A stretch of DNA of 64,000 nt, taken from the NCBI RefSeq assembly GCF_007747795.1, contig NZ_CP036275.1:186001-250000 (forward strand). Reading direction: 5' to 3'. Numbering within the stretch: position 1 is the first letter of the stretch; the number at the start of each line of letters is the position of its first letter. Source of the stretch: Maioricimonas rarisocia. GTDB lineage: Bacteria > Planctomycetota > Planctomycetia > Planctomycetales > Planctomycetaceae. The notes beneath the pieces are model-generated. The model was not told the origin of the DNA and made no database searches. It worked only from the letters and a program-made list of their open reading frames with translations. This document shows, one piece after another, positions 30,162-40,797 of the stretch. The translations under genes were made by a program, and so were the position numbers.

Positions 30162-31181
30162 ATGTCCACGCGACATCATCGGCGGGGCTTTGCCCTGATC
30201 GAGATTCTTGTCGTCATTGCCATCAGCACTCTGCTGTTCGCGATGATTCTGCCCGCGGTCCAGCATACTCGCGAGGCAGCCCGGCGCTCGCATTGCCGAA
30301 ACAACCTCCGGCAGATTGCCTTTGCTCTGCATCGTTATCACGACAGCTTCAACGTGTTCCCACCGGGGGGACTGCGTGGCTGGGATGGTCGGCAGGAGCA
30401 CGGCAACGCGTTCTCCTGGGGAGCCCTCGTGCTGCCGCAGCTTGGCTATGCGGAACGCTACGCACGATTCGACTTCCGTGCCGGCGTCTTCGAAGCACCC
30501 AATGCACGGAACCTGACACCCGGCATCGCCACGTTCCGCTGCCCGTCGGACCAGCGTGCCGTCGCCCTCCGCCGAAATCCTGGCGAGCTGTACGAAGTCG
30601 ACGCCGCGTGCACGAGCTACTTCGGCAGCAGCGGTTCGTTTCATAGCTGGGGAGACCCGAACCCGAACCACGCGAATGGGATTCTGCCGCGCGATGACAG
30701 TCGCCCGGTCAGTCTCACGTCGGTCGTTGACGGGGCCTCCTGCACGATCGCGGTCGGCGAAGTGAGTGGACAGCTCAGTCATGCCAGTTCGTTGTTCGGG
30801 CATCAGCACGGGTTCTTCGCTGCTCCCGGTCCCGACGTGATGACTGAAGAGAATCAGAGTCTGCGGAACGGGGAATGGCAGCTCAACGGCGTCCATCCGA
30901 CGGCGCGGGAGAGCGGGTTCTCCAGCCCGCACCCTGGAGGCGCGTACTTCGCATTTCTCGACGGAAGCGTCCGGTTCGTATCGGATCGCATCGAACATAC
31001 CCCCTCCCTCGTGGAACGCGAGGCTGCCCAGGGACGCGGCTGCCGGTGGGCGGATGGGCAGTGTCATGATCAGACGACGCGCGGCGGCAGCTGGCGTGAC
31101 AAGCCACTGCTGGCCGTCCGGATGGGGCTGTACCAAAGGTTGTTCGCCCGGAACGACGTGTTACCGGTCGATGGATTTTAA
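30162..31181 (+). CDS. DUF1559 pseudopilin-like protein (divergent)
   Basis: Protein of 339 residues. The N-terminal prepilin-like segment is 'RRGFALIEILVVIAISTLLF' with 'MILPAVQHTREAARRSHCRN'. The middle has the DUF1559 pattern 'HRYHDSFNVFPPGGLRGWDG' and 'RCPSDQRAV'; the C-terminal H-x9-DG signature is 'HPGGAYFAFLDGSVRFVSDR'. It is clearly related to, but well diverged from, the three genes downstream. The ATG at 30162 has GGGGG upstream and gives a short basic leader. A tiny lipoprotein gene follows 121 bases later. Confidence 0.9.
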   Translation: MSTRHHRRGFALIEILVVIAISTLLFAMILPAVQHTREAARRSHCRNNLRQIAFALHRYHDSFNVFPPGGLRGWDGRQEHGNAFSWGALVLPQLGYAERYARFDFRAGVFEAPNARNLTPGIATFRCPSDQRAVALRRNPGELYEVDAACTSYFGSSGSFHSWGDPNPNHANGILPRDDSRPVSLTSVVDGASCTIAVGEVSGQLSHASSLFGHQHGFFAAPGPDVMTEENQSLRNGEWQLNGVHPTARESGFSSPHPGGAYFAFLDGSVRFVSDRIEHTPSLVEREAAQGRGCRWADGQCHDQTTRGGSWRDKPLLAVRMGLYQRLFARNDVLPVDGF

Positions 31182-31302
31182 GGAACGACGGGCGCTTCGC
31201 TGCCGTTGTATGAAGACGTTGTCAGATGGGCGTCCTGCCGAGAGTAAATGCTGCAGGGCGTATCGTTTGTTGCTGTGTCCTGGAAGACAGAAAGGATTGT
31301 TG

Positions 31303-31473
31303 ATGAGTTTGCTGCGGACCAGACTGATTCGGCTGGCGTTCGTCGCCATGTTTGCGATTGCGCCAGTATCGCTGATCGGATGTGCCGAAGAAGAGTCGGC
31401 TGCCACCTCGGCTCCCGATCCGGGAGAGACGGCTGGCGACGTCAATCTGGATGAAGACACGGCCACGGAATGA
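31303..31473 (+). CDS. Very small lipoprotein
   Basis: Protein of 56 residues, too short for many gene finders. The signal peptide 'MSLLRTRLIRLAFVAMFAIA' ends in lipobox 'LIGC' (Cys27). The mature 30 residues are acidic and unstructured ('AEEESAATSAPDPGETAGDV'). The ATG at 31303 has AAAGGA six bases upstream, strongly supporting translation. It lies between two DUF1559 genes, echoing the DUF1559-then-lipoprotein order at 19.2-20.7 kb. Confidence 0.75.
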   Translation: MSLLRTRLIRLAFVAMFAIAPVSLIGCAEEESAATSAPDPGETAGDVNLDEDTATE

Positions 31474-31719
31474 GGCGTGTCTGTCGTTGAACGCACAAGA
31501 CCGGCATCACGTTGATGTCGTCGATCTCAAACCGGGTGGGACATGCCGGCAGGATCACTGCCGGTGTTGTTTGAGCCAGAACGTGGGAGAGACGCCAGGC
31601 AGAAACCCGTCGTCAGCTTCTCTGACGAGCTGGAGTTCATCGGGCCACTACGGTGCCATGCGCGGAGAGCGCGGGTCAAATTTGCTGGCATATCGCCAGT
31701 CATACTTCCGGAGCATGAA

Positions 31720-32772
31720 ATGAAGAAGGGTCGTCGAGGGTTCACCCTCATCGAGTTACTCGTCGTTATTGCCATTATCGCAATTCTGATTGCATTGCTG
31801 TTGCCGGCCGTCCAGCAGGCACGCGAAGCGGCCCGACGCAGCCAGTGCAAGAACAACCTCAAGCAGATCGGCATCGCACTTCACAACTACCACGATACGC
31901 ACAGTGTGTTTCCGCCAGGCCAGATTCGTGGCAGGACGGGGGGCATCGAGTACGGCAATGCTGCCAGCTGGGGGGCGATGATTCTGCCATACATGGATCA
32001 AGGCCCGCTGTACAACCAGCTCGATTTCAATCGTGGCCTTTTCGAAGACCCCAACAAGACAGTGATCCGGGGACTTTCGGCAATTCCCTTCACGATCTGT
32101 CCCAGCGATTCGGATCGACCGGGGACCCGGGCCGTTCACGGTTCGACCACGCCCAACTACATGTCGTCGATGCCGGGGACCAGCTACTTCGGCAATGCCG
32201 GCGCGTTCAACAACTGGAGCGACAGTACGAATCCGCGTCTCTCGGGCGGGTTCTTCACGACCGACCCGGCTCTCCCTTCGGATATGTCGCGGCTCAAGGA
32301 CGGATCGTCGAACACGATCGCGGTTGGCGAGGCATCGGCCCGCATCTGGTCGGGGGGCTCGTGGCTGGGGCTTCAGCAGAACACGCAGACGACCAGCGCA
32401 CCCGGCAGCGACACCGCCTGCTGTCAGGACTGGTTCAACAACTTCGCCATGTACCCGATCACGAACAAGTTCGTCTCCGGGATGGAACGGGCCAGCCTGC
32501 GGTACGGCAGTGACCACGACGGTGGGGCTCAGTTCCTCTTCGCTGACGGATCCGTGCGATTCATCTCCGAGAACATCAACCACATCCTCGATCAGACGGG
32601 GAATACGACTTACAACGCTGCCCAGGGCGCCGGTTGCCTGTGGTCGAACGACCCGCTCGGCTGTGCCGATGGTGCAGGGGCCTTCCGCGACAAGGCGCGA
32701 CTGGATGCCCTCATGGGCATCTGGCAGAGGCTGAACCACAAGGGAGACGGCCTGGTCGTTGGTGAGTTCTGA
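31720..32772 (+). CDS. DUF1559 pseudopilin-like protein, tandem copy 1
   Basis: Protein of 350 residues, first of three tandem near-identical copies. The N-terminus '[20 protein letters not shown]' is a textbook prepilin leader and hydrophobic helix with Glu5, followed by '[20 protein letters not shown]'. The DUF1559 core has '[18 protein letters not shown]', '[20 protein letters not shown]' with adjacent Cys residues, and H-x9-DG '[18 protein letters not shown]'. The ATG at 31720 has GGAG upstream at 31710-31713 and gives a four-residue basic leader. About nine in ten residues match copy 2 by eye. Confidence 0.93.
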   Translation: MKKGRRGFTLIELLVVIAIIAILIALLLPAVQQAREAARRSQCKNNLKQIGIALHNYHDTHSVFPPGQIRGRTGGIEYGNAASWGAMILPYMDQGPLYNQLDFNRGLFEDPNKTVIRGLSAIPFTICPSDSDRPGTRAVHGSTTPNYMSSMPGTSYFGNAGAFNNWSDSTNPRLSGGFFTTDPALPSDMSRLKDGSSNTIAVGEASARIWSGGSWLGLQQNTQTTSAPGSDTACCQDWFNNFAMYPITNKFVSGMERASLRYGSDHDGGAQFLFADGSVRFISENINHILDQTGNTTYNAAQGAGCLWSNDPLGCADGAGAFRDKARLDALMGIWQRLNHKGDGLVVGEF

Positions 32773-33000
32773 CGCCGGGTTTGAGTGACAGACAGAACGG
32801 ATGACGGCGTGGGTCGTCATCCTCGGTGAACCTGTTCGGGCCGGGGGGATCTGCAGTACGCAGAATTTCCGCCGGCCTTCTTTCGTTTCGGACCGACCGG
32901 GGCCGACTGAGGCGGGCAAAGCAGGAATTGGACGAGGAGTCAATTCGCGGGCCACCTGAGATCCCTTCACTTTCATTGTCATGGTTCGGGAGCACGCACG

Positions 33001-34068
33001 ATGTTCAGTCCGCTTCGACGCCGCAGAGGCTTCACGCTGATCGAGTTGCTGGTTGTGATCGCGATTATTGCGATCCTCATCGCGTTGCTCCTGCCCGCGG
33101 TGCAACAGGCGCGCGAGGCCGCCCGCCGCAGCCAGTGCAAAAACAACCTCAAGCAGATTGGCATCGCACTCCACAACTATCACGACACGCACAGTGTCTT
33201 TCCGCCGGGCCAGATTCGGGGACGGCAGACCGGCCCGACTGTCGAGTACGGCAACGCGGCCAGCTGGGGCGCAATGATCCTCCCTTTTATGGATCAGGCA
33301 CCGCTGTACAACCAGCTCGACTTCAATCGGGGCATCTTCGAAGACCCCAACAAGACGGTGATTCGCGGACTCTCGGCGATTCCCTTCACGATCTGCCCCA
33401 GCGACTCTGACCGCCCCGGCACCCGGGGCGTCCACGGTTCCTCGACGCCGAACTACATGTCGTCGATGCCGAACACCAGCTACTTCGGCAATGCCGGCGC
33501 GTTCAACAACTGGAGCGACAGCACCAATCCGCGTCTGTCCGGCGGGTTCTTCACGACCGACCCGGCACTTCCCTCGGACATCTCCCGGATCAAGGACGGT
33601 TCGTCGAACACGATTGCCGTGGGGGAAGCCTCCGCCCGCATCTGGACGGGTGGTTCGTGGCTCGGTCTGCAGCACAACACGCAGACGACCAGTGCTCCGG
33701 GCAGCGATACCGCCTGCTGCCAGAACTGGTTCAACAACTTTGCCATGTACCCGATCACCAACAGGTACGTGGCGGGGATGGAACGGGCCAGCCTGCGGTA
33801 CGGGAGCGATCATGACGGTGGCGCGCAGTTCCTGTTCGGGGACGGTTCGGTCCGGTTCATTTCCGAGAACATCAACCACATTCTCGATCAGACCGGTAAC
33901 GGCAGCTACACCGCCGCGCAGGGGGCCGGCTGCCTGTGGTCCAACAATCCGCTCGGATGTGCTGACGGGGCGGGCGCGTTTCGTGACAAATCCCGTCTGG
34001 ATGGCCTGATGGGCATCTGGCAGCGGCTGAATCACAAGGGTGACGGCCTGGTGGTCAGCGAGTTCTAA
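33001..34068 (+). CDS. DUF1559 pseudopilin-like protein, tandem copy 2
   Basis: Protein of 355 residues, starting '[20 protein letters not shown]'. It shares nearly all of its sequence with copies 1 and 3, including the Cys-Cys pair ('DTACCQNWFNNFAMYPITNR') and the H-x9-DG motif ('[20 protein letters not shown]'). Most base differences from the other copies fall at third codon positions. GGGAG lies about eight bases before the ATG. A terminator-like hairpin follows at 34091-34130, so at least this copy appears to have its own transcription end. Confidence 0.93.
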   Translation: MFSPLRRRRGFTLIELLVVIAIIAILIALLLPAVQQAREAARRSQCKNNLKQIGIALHNYHDTHSVFPPGQIRGRQTGPTVEYGNAASWGAMILPFMDQAPLYNQLDFNRGIFEDPNKTVIRGLSAIPFTICPSDSDRPGTRGVHGSSTPNYMSSMPNTSYFGNAGAFNNWSDSTNPRLSGGFFTTDPALPSDISRIKDGSSNTIAVGEASARIWTGGSWLGLQHNTQTTSAPGSDTACCQNWFNNFAMYPITNRYVAGMERASLRYGSDHDGGAQFLFGDGSVRFISENINHILDQTGNGSYTAAQGAGCLWSNNPLGCADGAGAFRDKSRLDGLMGIWQRLNHKGDGLVVSEF

Positions 34069-34090
34069 GGAGCGATTGCACGTTCATTGC

Positions 34091-34130
34091 CGCCGCGGGG
34101 GGATCACGCATCGATCGGCCCGCGGCGTTT
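34091..34130 (+). terminator. Possible terminator after DUF1559 copy 2
   Basis: 9-bp stem CGCCGCGGG (34091-34099) and CCCGCGGCG (34119-34127), with a 19-base loop, followed by TTTCGTTCG. It begins 23 bases after the stop codon. Confidence 0.5.
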
Positions 34131-34310
34131 CGTTCGGGCCGCGATCGGCCGGGCACCGTCATCGCGATGGCGTGCGACCGGTCCATGGAGGATTTCCACC
34201 GGTGCGTCGGTGGAGCGGGCTTCCTGTCTGCTTGTGTTTCCTGTCGTCGAAGACGCGGGTCACTTCGGCCGATTTCCGGTTCGCCGATACCGAAGTAGGG
34301 AGTCCATCTG

Positions 34311-35378
<1,068 letters not shown>

Positions 35379-35505
35379 GGCGACGACGTCGAGCGAGGCG
35401 ATTCGAGCCGGTCGGACGTGCCGAATGCGCGCCCGGCCGGCTTCTGCGCGCGACAGCCTGTGGGCAGCACGTCAGAGCGTGCCCGGGGCATTCCGGACCG
35501 GATCG

Positions 35506-35982
35506 CTACGCCATCAACAGAGCGCTGATCCAAAGTCCGATGGCAGCGTAGATTCCGGCGAGCAGGTCATCGGTCATGATGCCCCAGCCATGCGGGAGAC
35601 GCTCAAATGCCCGAATTGGCCATGGCTTCCAGATGTCGAACAGCCGAAATAGAAGAAAGCCGATTGTGCCGGTCACGACTGTCAGATCGGTGAACATGAA
35701 TGTGAGCGCGACGGCGATGATCTCGTCGTAGACCACGCTGCCGGGGTCGTGTCGGCCGAAATGCTCGCAGGCCCGGGCGCAGATCGGAACGCCGATCAGC
35801 ACCAGAACCAGCGTAACAAGGCCGTAAACGACCTTGTTGGGACACGTCTGTTGCAGCACCCAGACCAGCGGAAGCCCCCACAGGCTGCCGACTGTTCCCG
35901 GGGCGATCCGGGAGTACCCGGCACCGAACCCTGTTGCGAGTGCGAGCAGGGGGGCGTCGGGCCAGATCGGCATGCGAGACAC
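35506..35982 (-). CDS. pgpA: Phosphatidylglycerophosphatase A
   Basis: Membrane phosphatase of 158 residues that converts phosphatidylglycerol phosphate to phosphatidylglycerol. 'ATGFGAGYSRIAPGTVGSLW' is the family's N-terminal signature, and 'HFGRHDPGSVVYDEIIAVAL' contains the conserved D-P-x-x-V-V-x-D-E catalytic region. 'FLLFRLFDIWKPWPI' and 'GWGIMTDDLLAGIYA' are equally characteristic. Several hydrophobic segments suggest four membrane spans. Length is that of typical PgpA proteins. No lipid gene is adjacent. Confidence 0.95.
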   Translation of the reverse strand: MSRMPIWPDAPLLALATGFGAGYSRIAPGTVGSLWGLPLVWVLQQTCPNKVVYGLVTLVLVLIGVPICARACEHFGRHDPGSVVYDEIIAVALTFMFTDLTVVTGTIGFLLFRLFDIWKPWPIRAFERLPHGWGIMTDDLLAGIYAAIGLWISALLMA

Positions 35983-35999
35983 GATGGAGTTCTCCGATT

Positions 36000-36028
36000 T
36001 TGCGGGCCAGGGAAAATGTGACTATAAT
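36000..36028 (+). promoter_or_regulatory. Sigma-70-like promoter for sulfite reductase
   Basis: TTGCGG (36000-36005), 17-base spacer, perfect TATAAT (36023-36028). The start of transcription near 36035 would leave a leader of about 178 bases; GCCCGGC and GCCGGGT segments within it could pair. Confidence 0.65.
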
Positions 36029-36212
36029 CGACGCTGACGATGCTGCCCACGACGACAATGCCCGGCGCGAACCGTCCCAGTGTTCGTCCTGTCATGCCGG
36101 GTAGCTGCCGCCCCCGACCGGCCCTGCCGGTGCATTCGGTCTGAGGGGTCGCCTCGAGCCGCCGACCGACAGCCCGCCGCGCGAATGATCCATCCAGGAG
36201 CCAATTGCTGAA

Positions 36213-37904
36213 ATGTCAGAACCCGTTAAGTTGAGCAAGGTTGAGGGAATCAAGGAGGCGAGCCGCCAGCTCCGCGGCACGATTGCGGACGAACTGGGCA
36301 ACGGTGAGGATCACTTCTCCGGCGACGCGATTCAGCTCCTCAAGCACCACGGTACCTACCAGCAGGACGACCGCGATCAGCGGGGTGGGGGAAGCCGCGA
36401 GTACATTTTCATGGTTCGCACCCGGGTCCCGGGCGGCAAAGTGACTGCCGAGCAGTTCCTCGCCGAGTTCGATCTGTGTGAAAAATACGGGAACGGCACC
36501 CTCCGCGTCACCGACCGGCAGGGCTTCCAGCTGCACGGCGTCCTCAAATCGAACCTGCAGGAGACGATCCGCGGCATCAACGAGATCAAGCTCTCGACCT
36601 ACGCCGCCTGCGGCGACGTCGAACGCAACGTCATGTGCTGCCCGGCTCCGTTCAAGAACAACCATGTCCGCCAGCAGATGCAGGACATGGCCGACGCCAT
36701 CGCCGAGCACCTCAAGCCGCGCTCCCAGGCCTATTACGAGATCTGGGTCAGAAACGGCGAAGAGAGCCACAAGGTCCACGAGGAGGGAGTCGAGGAAGAG
36801 CCGATCTACGGCAAGACCTACCTCCCCCGGAAGTTCAAGACCGGCATCGCTCTTCCCGAGGACAACTGCATCGACGTCTACACACAGGACCTGGGCCTGC
36901 TGGCAGTCGTCGAGAACGACGAAATCATCGGCTACAACGTGCTCGTCGGCGGCGGCATGGGAATGACCCCCGCCAAGAAGGACACCTTTCCGGCACTTGC
37001 GAAGCGGATGGCTTTCGTGACGCCCGATCAGGTGATCGACGTTGCCGAGGCGGTCGTCAAGGTGCAGCGGGACTTCGGCAACCGGGCCGATCGCAAGTAC
37101 GCCCGCATGAAGTACCTGATCGCCAACTGGGGCCTCGAGAAGTTCAAGGCGAAGGTCGAAGAGTACTACGGACAGTCCCTTCCCGAGCCGCATCCGGCTG
37201 ATGTCACCGACGTGGACGACCATCTCGGTTGGCACGAGCAGGGGGACGGCAAGCTGTTCCTCGGCGTGAACATCGACAACGGCCGCATCCAGGACGAGGG
37301 AGACTTCCGGGCCAAGACCGGCATTCGCGCCATCCTGCGGAAGTACGGGATGGACACCCGCCTGACTGCACTGCAGAGCATCATCTTCTGCGATATCGAT
37401 CCGGCCGATAAAGCCGATATCGAGTCGATCCTGACCGATCACGGCATCGCACTGGCGGAGACGCTCACCCCCACGCATCGCTACGCGATCTCGTGCCCGG
37501 CTCTGCCGACCTGCGGCCTGGCGGTGACCGACTCCGAGCGCGTCATGCCATCGCTGCTTTCCGGTATCGAAGCAGAACTGGCCCGGCATGGTCTGTCGAG
37601 TGAACGCGTGAGCGTCCACATGACCGGCTGCCCCAACGGCTGTGCCCGTCCCTACACACCGGACGTCGGCATCGTCGGCAAGGCGCGCGGCAAGTACACG
37701 CTGTACCTGGGTGGCAACGCCGAGGGAACCCGGCTGGCCTTCCTCTACGACGATCTCGTCCCGCTCGATGAGATTCCGCAGCGGCTTTCGCCTGTCTTCG
37801 GCCTGTTCAAGGCGGAGCGGCAGGAAGGGGAATCGTTCGGCGATTTCTGCGACCGTAAGGGGAAAGAGGCGCTGACTGAGGCCGTTGCGGCAACGGCCAG
37901 CTGA
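36213..37904 (+). CDS. cysI: Assimilatory sulfite reductase, hemoprotein subunit
   Basis: Siroheme/4Fe-4S reductase of 563 residues, reducing sulfite to sulfide. Four cluster cysteines are at 428, 434 ('[17 protein letters not shown]'), 473 and 477 ('[20 protein letters not shown]'), each six residues ahead of the E. coli CysI positions. '[20 protein letters not shown]' and '[16 protein letters not shown]' fit the siroheme-binding arginine region. The '[11 protein letters not shown]' form resembles sulfite rather than nitrite reductases. No flavoprotein CysJ gene is nearby, so the electron donor (ferredoxin or a distant CysJ) is unknown. A good promoter lies upstream and AGGAG sits about ten bases before the ATG. 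Confidence 0.92.
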   Translation: MSEPVKLSKVEGIKEASRQLRGTIADELGNGEDHFSGDAIQLLKHHGTYQQDDRDQRGGGSREYIFMVRTRVPGGKVTAEQFLAEFDLCEKYGNGTLRVTDRQGFQLHGVLKSNLQETIRGINEIKLSTYAACGDVERNVMCCPAPFKNNHVRQQMQDMADAIAEHLKPRSQAYYEIWVRNGEESHKVHEEGVEEEPIYGKTYLPRKFKTGIALPEDNCIDVYTQDLGLLAVVENDEIIGYNVLVGGGMGMTPAKKDTFPALAKRMAFVTPDQVIDVAEAVVKVQRDFGNRADRKYARMKYLIANWGLEKFKAKVEEYYGQSLPEPHPADVTDVDDHLGWHEQGDGKLFLGVNIDNGRIQDEGDFRAKTGIRAILRKYGMDTRLTALQSIIFCDIDPADKADIESILTDHGIALAETLTPTHRYAISCPALPTCGLAVTDSERVMPSLLSGIEAELARHGLSSERVSVHMTGCPNGCARPYTPDVGIVGKARGKYTLYLGGNAEGTRLAFLYDDLVPLDEIPQRLSPVFGLFKAERQEGESFGDFCDRKGKEALTEAVAATAS

Positions 37905-38107
37905 ACGACTCATTCGCCTGATCCGACACCGGACCGCTGCCCGCCAACTGGCAGCGGTCTGTTGCTGCGCGACGGGCGCCGCTCTTGGTGCCGACGACAA
38001 CCAGTTGATACGCTGGAGATGTCCGAATTGCGGTCGGATCAGCAGGTGCACTGTCCGGTGCGGACCGGCCGGACGACCATACGAACTCCGGGGAAGGGAG
38101 ACTCCAC

Positions 38108-39523
38108 ATGGCTGCGGATCGTCCTCGAATTGCCACTCTGCTCGCTGACGCCCCCGTCGGCTCGGCCGTGGATGTGTCCGGCTGGGTCCGGACGCGCCGG
38201 GACTCGAAGAACGGCTTCTCCTTCGTAGAGCTCAACGACGGTTCCTGCATGAGCAATCTGCAGGTCGTCGTCGACGCCTCCGTACCGGGATACGAAGAGA
38301 CGATCCGCGAGGTGCATACCGGGGCGAGTGTACGCGTCACCGGGGAGCTCAAGGAGTCGCCGGGAGCCAAGCAGCGCGTCGAGATGCACGCCGCGACGCT
38401 CGAACTGATCGGCGGTGCTGACTCCGAGACGTACCCGCTGCAGAAGAAGCGGCATTCGTTCGAGTTTCTGCGGGAGATTGCGCATCTGCGGCCGCGGACC
38501 AACACGTTTGGCGCCATCGCCCGCGTTCGCAACGCCCTCTGCTGGTCGATTCACAACTTTTTCCAGCAGCGCGGTTTTCTCTATGTGCACACGCCCATCA
38601 TCACGACCAGCGACTGCGAAGGGGCGGGTGAGATGTTCACCGTCACCACTCTGCTCGGTCATGACGGCGAGGCGGGCTCGGCAGAGAAGGGGAGCCAGGA
38701 CGATCCGGACTTCGAACATGACTTCTTCGGCAAGCGGGCCGCGCTGACGGTCTCCGGTCAGCTTGAAGCCGAGATCTACGCGACCTCGCTCGGACCCTGT
38801 TACACATTCGGCCCGACATTTCGTGCGGAGAACTCCAACACGACCCGGCACCTGGCCGAGTTCTGGATGGTTGAGCCGGAGATGCCCTTCTGCGAGCTGA
38901 CCGACAACATGCAGCTTGCCGAGGACTTCATCAAGACGACCATCGGCGATGTGCTCGAGCGGTGCCGCGAAGACATGGAGTTCTTCAACCTGCGGATCGA
39001 CAAGACGATCCTCGCGACGCTCGACCACATCCTGCAGAACGAGTTCCGCCGCGTCAGCTATACGGAAGCGGTCGAAGTGCTGACGTCGGTCGATCGCGAG
39101 TGGGACTATCCGGTCGAGTGGGGCCACAACCTGCAGGCCGAGCACGAGCGGTACCTGACCGAGGAGCATTTCAGACAGCCGATCATCGTCTACGATTATC
39201 CGCGCTCGATCAAACCGTTCTACATGTACTGCAACGAGGACGGGAAGACCGTGCGGGCAATGGATGTGCTCGTGCCGGGCGTCGGAGAGATCATCGGCGG
39301 CAGTCAGCGTGAGGATCGGCTCGACGTGCTCGAGACGCGGATGGCCGAGTGCGATCTCGACCCTGAGGAGTACTGGTGGTATCTCGATCTGCGGCGATTC
39401 GGAAGCGTGCCGCACTCCGGCTTCGGCCTGGGGCTGGAGCGGATGCTGCTGTTGCTGACCGGCATGCAGAACATTCGCGACGTGATCCCCTTCCCACGGA
39501 CGCCGCGCAGCGCCGATTTCTGA
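38108..39523 (+). CDS. asnS: Asparaginyl-tRNA synthetase
   Basis: Class IIb aminoacyl-tRNA synthetase of 471 residues that charges tRNA-Asn. The N-terminal OB-fold anticodon-binding domain has '[20 protein letters not shown]' and '[18 protein letters not shown]'. Motif 1 lies in '[20 protein letters not shown]', motif 2 in '[20 protein letters not shown]', and motif 3 in '[20 protein letters not shown]'. The insert after the first half of the catalytic domain ('[20 protein letters not shown]') is typical of AsnRS. GGGAG lies eight bases before the ATG. It is followed by a probable bidirectional terminator. Confidence 0.96.
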   Translation: MAADRPRIATLLADAPVGSAVDVSGWVRTRRDSKNGFSFVELNDGSCMSNLQVVVDASVPGYEETIREVHTGASVRVTGELKESPGAKQRVEMHAATLELIGGADSETYPLQKKRHSFEFLREIAHLRPRTNTFGAIARVRNALCWSIHNFFQQRGFLYVHTPIITTSDCEGAGEMFTVTTLLGHDGEAGSAEKGSQDDPDFEHDFFGKRAALTVSGQLEAEIYATSLGPCYTFGPTFRAENSNTTRHLAEFWMVEPEMPFCELTDNMQLAEDFIKTTIGDVLERCREDMEFFNLRIDKTILATLDHILQNEFRRVSYTEAVEVLTSVDREWDYPVEWGHNLQAEHERYLTEEHFRQPIIVYDYPRSIKPFYMYCNEDGKTVRAMDVLVPGVGEIIGGSQREDRLDVLETRMAECDLDPEEYWWYLDLRRFGSVPHSGFGLGLERMLLLLTGMQNIRDVIPFPRTPRSADF

Positions 39524-39550
39524 AGCGAGTTGCCGTCCGCGCATGAAGAA

Positions 39551-39575
39551 GCCCGACGCTTATCGGGCGTCGGGC
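39551..39575. terminator. Probable bidirectional terminator
   Basis: 9-bp stem GCCCGACGC (39551-39559) and GCGTCGGGC (39567-39575). On the minus strand it is followed by TTCTTC; on the plus strand by GTCTCGATTTA. It separates asnS from the convergent small membrane gene. Confidence 0.55.
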
Positions 39576-39602
39576 GTCTCGATTTATGTCTTCGGCGACT
39601 CA

Positions 39603-39830
39603 TCAATCATCGACACGAACGGGTTCGTCTGGTTCGTGAATGGACCTGTCGATCGGGTCGGTCACGTCGTCGGCAAATTCTTCGACGTGCCGTACGGCTT
39701 CGCCGGTGTCCTGCTGGATTTCCTGCTTGTCCACCCGGATCGTGGCGTCGCTGTCGCTGCTGGAAAAGGTCACCCAGCCCAGCAGAACCGCAACGACGAC
39801 CACCAGTACGATGATGAGAAATGCCTTCAT
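39603..39830 (-). CDS. Small single-span membrane protein
   Basis: Protein of 75 residues. One N-terminal membrane helix ('MKAFLIIVLVVVVAVLLGWV') is followed by a soluble, charged tail ('ATIRVDKQEIQQDTGEAVRH', then 'DPIDRSIHEPDEPVRVDD'). GGAGG is seven bases before the ATG. It belongs to a run of three small envelope genes on this strand with a DUF1328 protein and a lipoprotein. Function unknown. Confidence 0.75.
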   Translation of the reverse strand: MKAFLIIVLVVVVAVLLGWVTFSSSDSDATIRVDKQEIQQDTGEAVRHVEEFADDVTDPIDRSIHEPDEPVRVDD

Positions 39831-39893
39831 GGGTGCACCTCCGAAAAGAGGCGACTCGTCAGCCCGCGTCTGCTACCGGACATGCGTCCGGCG

Positions 39894-40064
39894 TCAAACG
39901 GATCTGCGGGAGCTGCGGCCGGCGATGAGGGAAACGACGAACAGCACGAGGAAGACGACGAAGAGAATCTTCGCGATCCAGGCCGCCGTACCGGCCACTC
40001 CACCAAAGCCCAGCAGAGCGGCAATAAGCGCGATAATCAGAAACGTGATTGCCCAGGACAACAT
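39894..40064 (-). CDS. DUF1328 small membrane protein (UPF0391 family)
   Basis: Protein of 56 residues with two membrane helices, matching the DUF1328 family: '[20 protein letters not shown]' and '[20 protein letters not shown]', joined by 'GGVA'. The ATG at 40064 (rather than 18 bases earlier) has AAGGA seven bases upstream and matches the family's conserved N-terminus 'MLxWAxxFLIIAIIAALLGF'. Relatives are stress-inducible membrane peptides of unknown mechanism. Confidence 0.9.
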   Translation of the reverse strand: MLSWAITFLIIALIAALLGFGGVAGTAAWIAKILFVVFLVLFVVSLIAGRSSRRSV

Positions 40065-40208
40065 AATTCGATCCTTTCTCAAAACGGTTGGTTCAACTCG
40101 TTGTCAGGCACGACCCGTGCGCCGACATCGAACGGTTCGACCCCACCGGGGCGTGACGCGCCGGGCGAGTCCTTCAATGTGATGCCGCACGGGGCGGCGG
40201 CTGCGGCC

Positions 40209-40424
40209 CTATTCCGTCGACTCCGACTCGTCTTCTTCGACGCCGATGTCGACCGCGGCGCCGTCGTCGTCCTTGTCCTTGTGCACTTCGACGTCGACGC
40301 CGGGAGCGTCCACGTCGAGCACCTTCTCCTGTGGTTCCTCACAGCCGGCAGTGACGACAGCCAGACCCAACAGGGCGGTTGTTGCCAGCAGGCGCCGGCC
40401 GATCGACACGCAGTTGCAAGTCAT
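40209..40424 (-). CDS. Small acidic lipoprotein
   Basis: Protein of 71 residues. The signal peptide ends in lipobox 'VTAGC' (Cys28), after 'RRLLATTALLGLAVVTAG'. The mature part of about 44 residues is rich in Asp, Glu and Val ('VDAPGVDVEVHKDKDDDGAA'), likely disordered. It is upstream of the DUF1328 gene on the same strand. Similar Asp-rich small lipoproteins are common in planctomycetes; no function is known. Confidence 0.75.
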   Translation of the reverse strand: MTCNCVSIGRRLLATTALLGLAVVTAGCEEPQEKVLDVDAPGVDVEVHKDKDDDGAAVDIGVEEDESESTE

Positions 40425-40797
40425 GGTGTTGTTCGTCCTCGTGTGCTCCTGAAACCGCCAAAGCAGATAGGCAGTAAGCGTGCCGAATCAACACGCCTGT
40501 TTGCCGCGTTGTGCGCAACTCGTATGGCGGAAACAGATTGCATCTGAAGAAAAGTGCGGGGCGGCTCCGGGGTCTCACCGATCCTCCGCTCGGTGGTGTT
40601 CGGCGAACGATCAGGCAGGCGGTTTGACATTCAGTGCCGGGCCAGAACTGATGTGTCACCCGCCTGATGCGGATGGAGCGATCGCTGGCGGACCGCGGGT
40701 CGGTCCGTCGTTGAGTGCGACCGCTGACCGCCGTACACTCCGGGAACAGATCAGTCGATGCCGACGTGATCTCCGATCGCTGGACAGGATGAGCCGA
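40425..40797. other. Divergent intergenic region, no gene seen
   Basis: Gap between the acidic lipoprotein (minus) and the cupredoxin gene (plus). Promoters in both directions are expected but none matches consensus clearly. Confidence 0.35.

Noticed and set aside
32799-32822. Hairpin GGATGACG/CGTCATCC after DUF1559 copy 1 as a terminator
   Set aside because: The stem is sound but no T-run follows on either side, so termination is not supported.
31756-34035. 759-codon minus-strand frame across two DUF1559 genes
   Set aside because: It is an antisense shadow caused by high third-position GC in the tandem genes, and its sequence repeats simply because the genes repeat.
36216-38051. 611-codon minus-strand frame opposite cysI
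   Set aside because: Antisense shadow of a highly conserved gene; no domain features.
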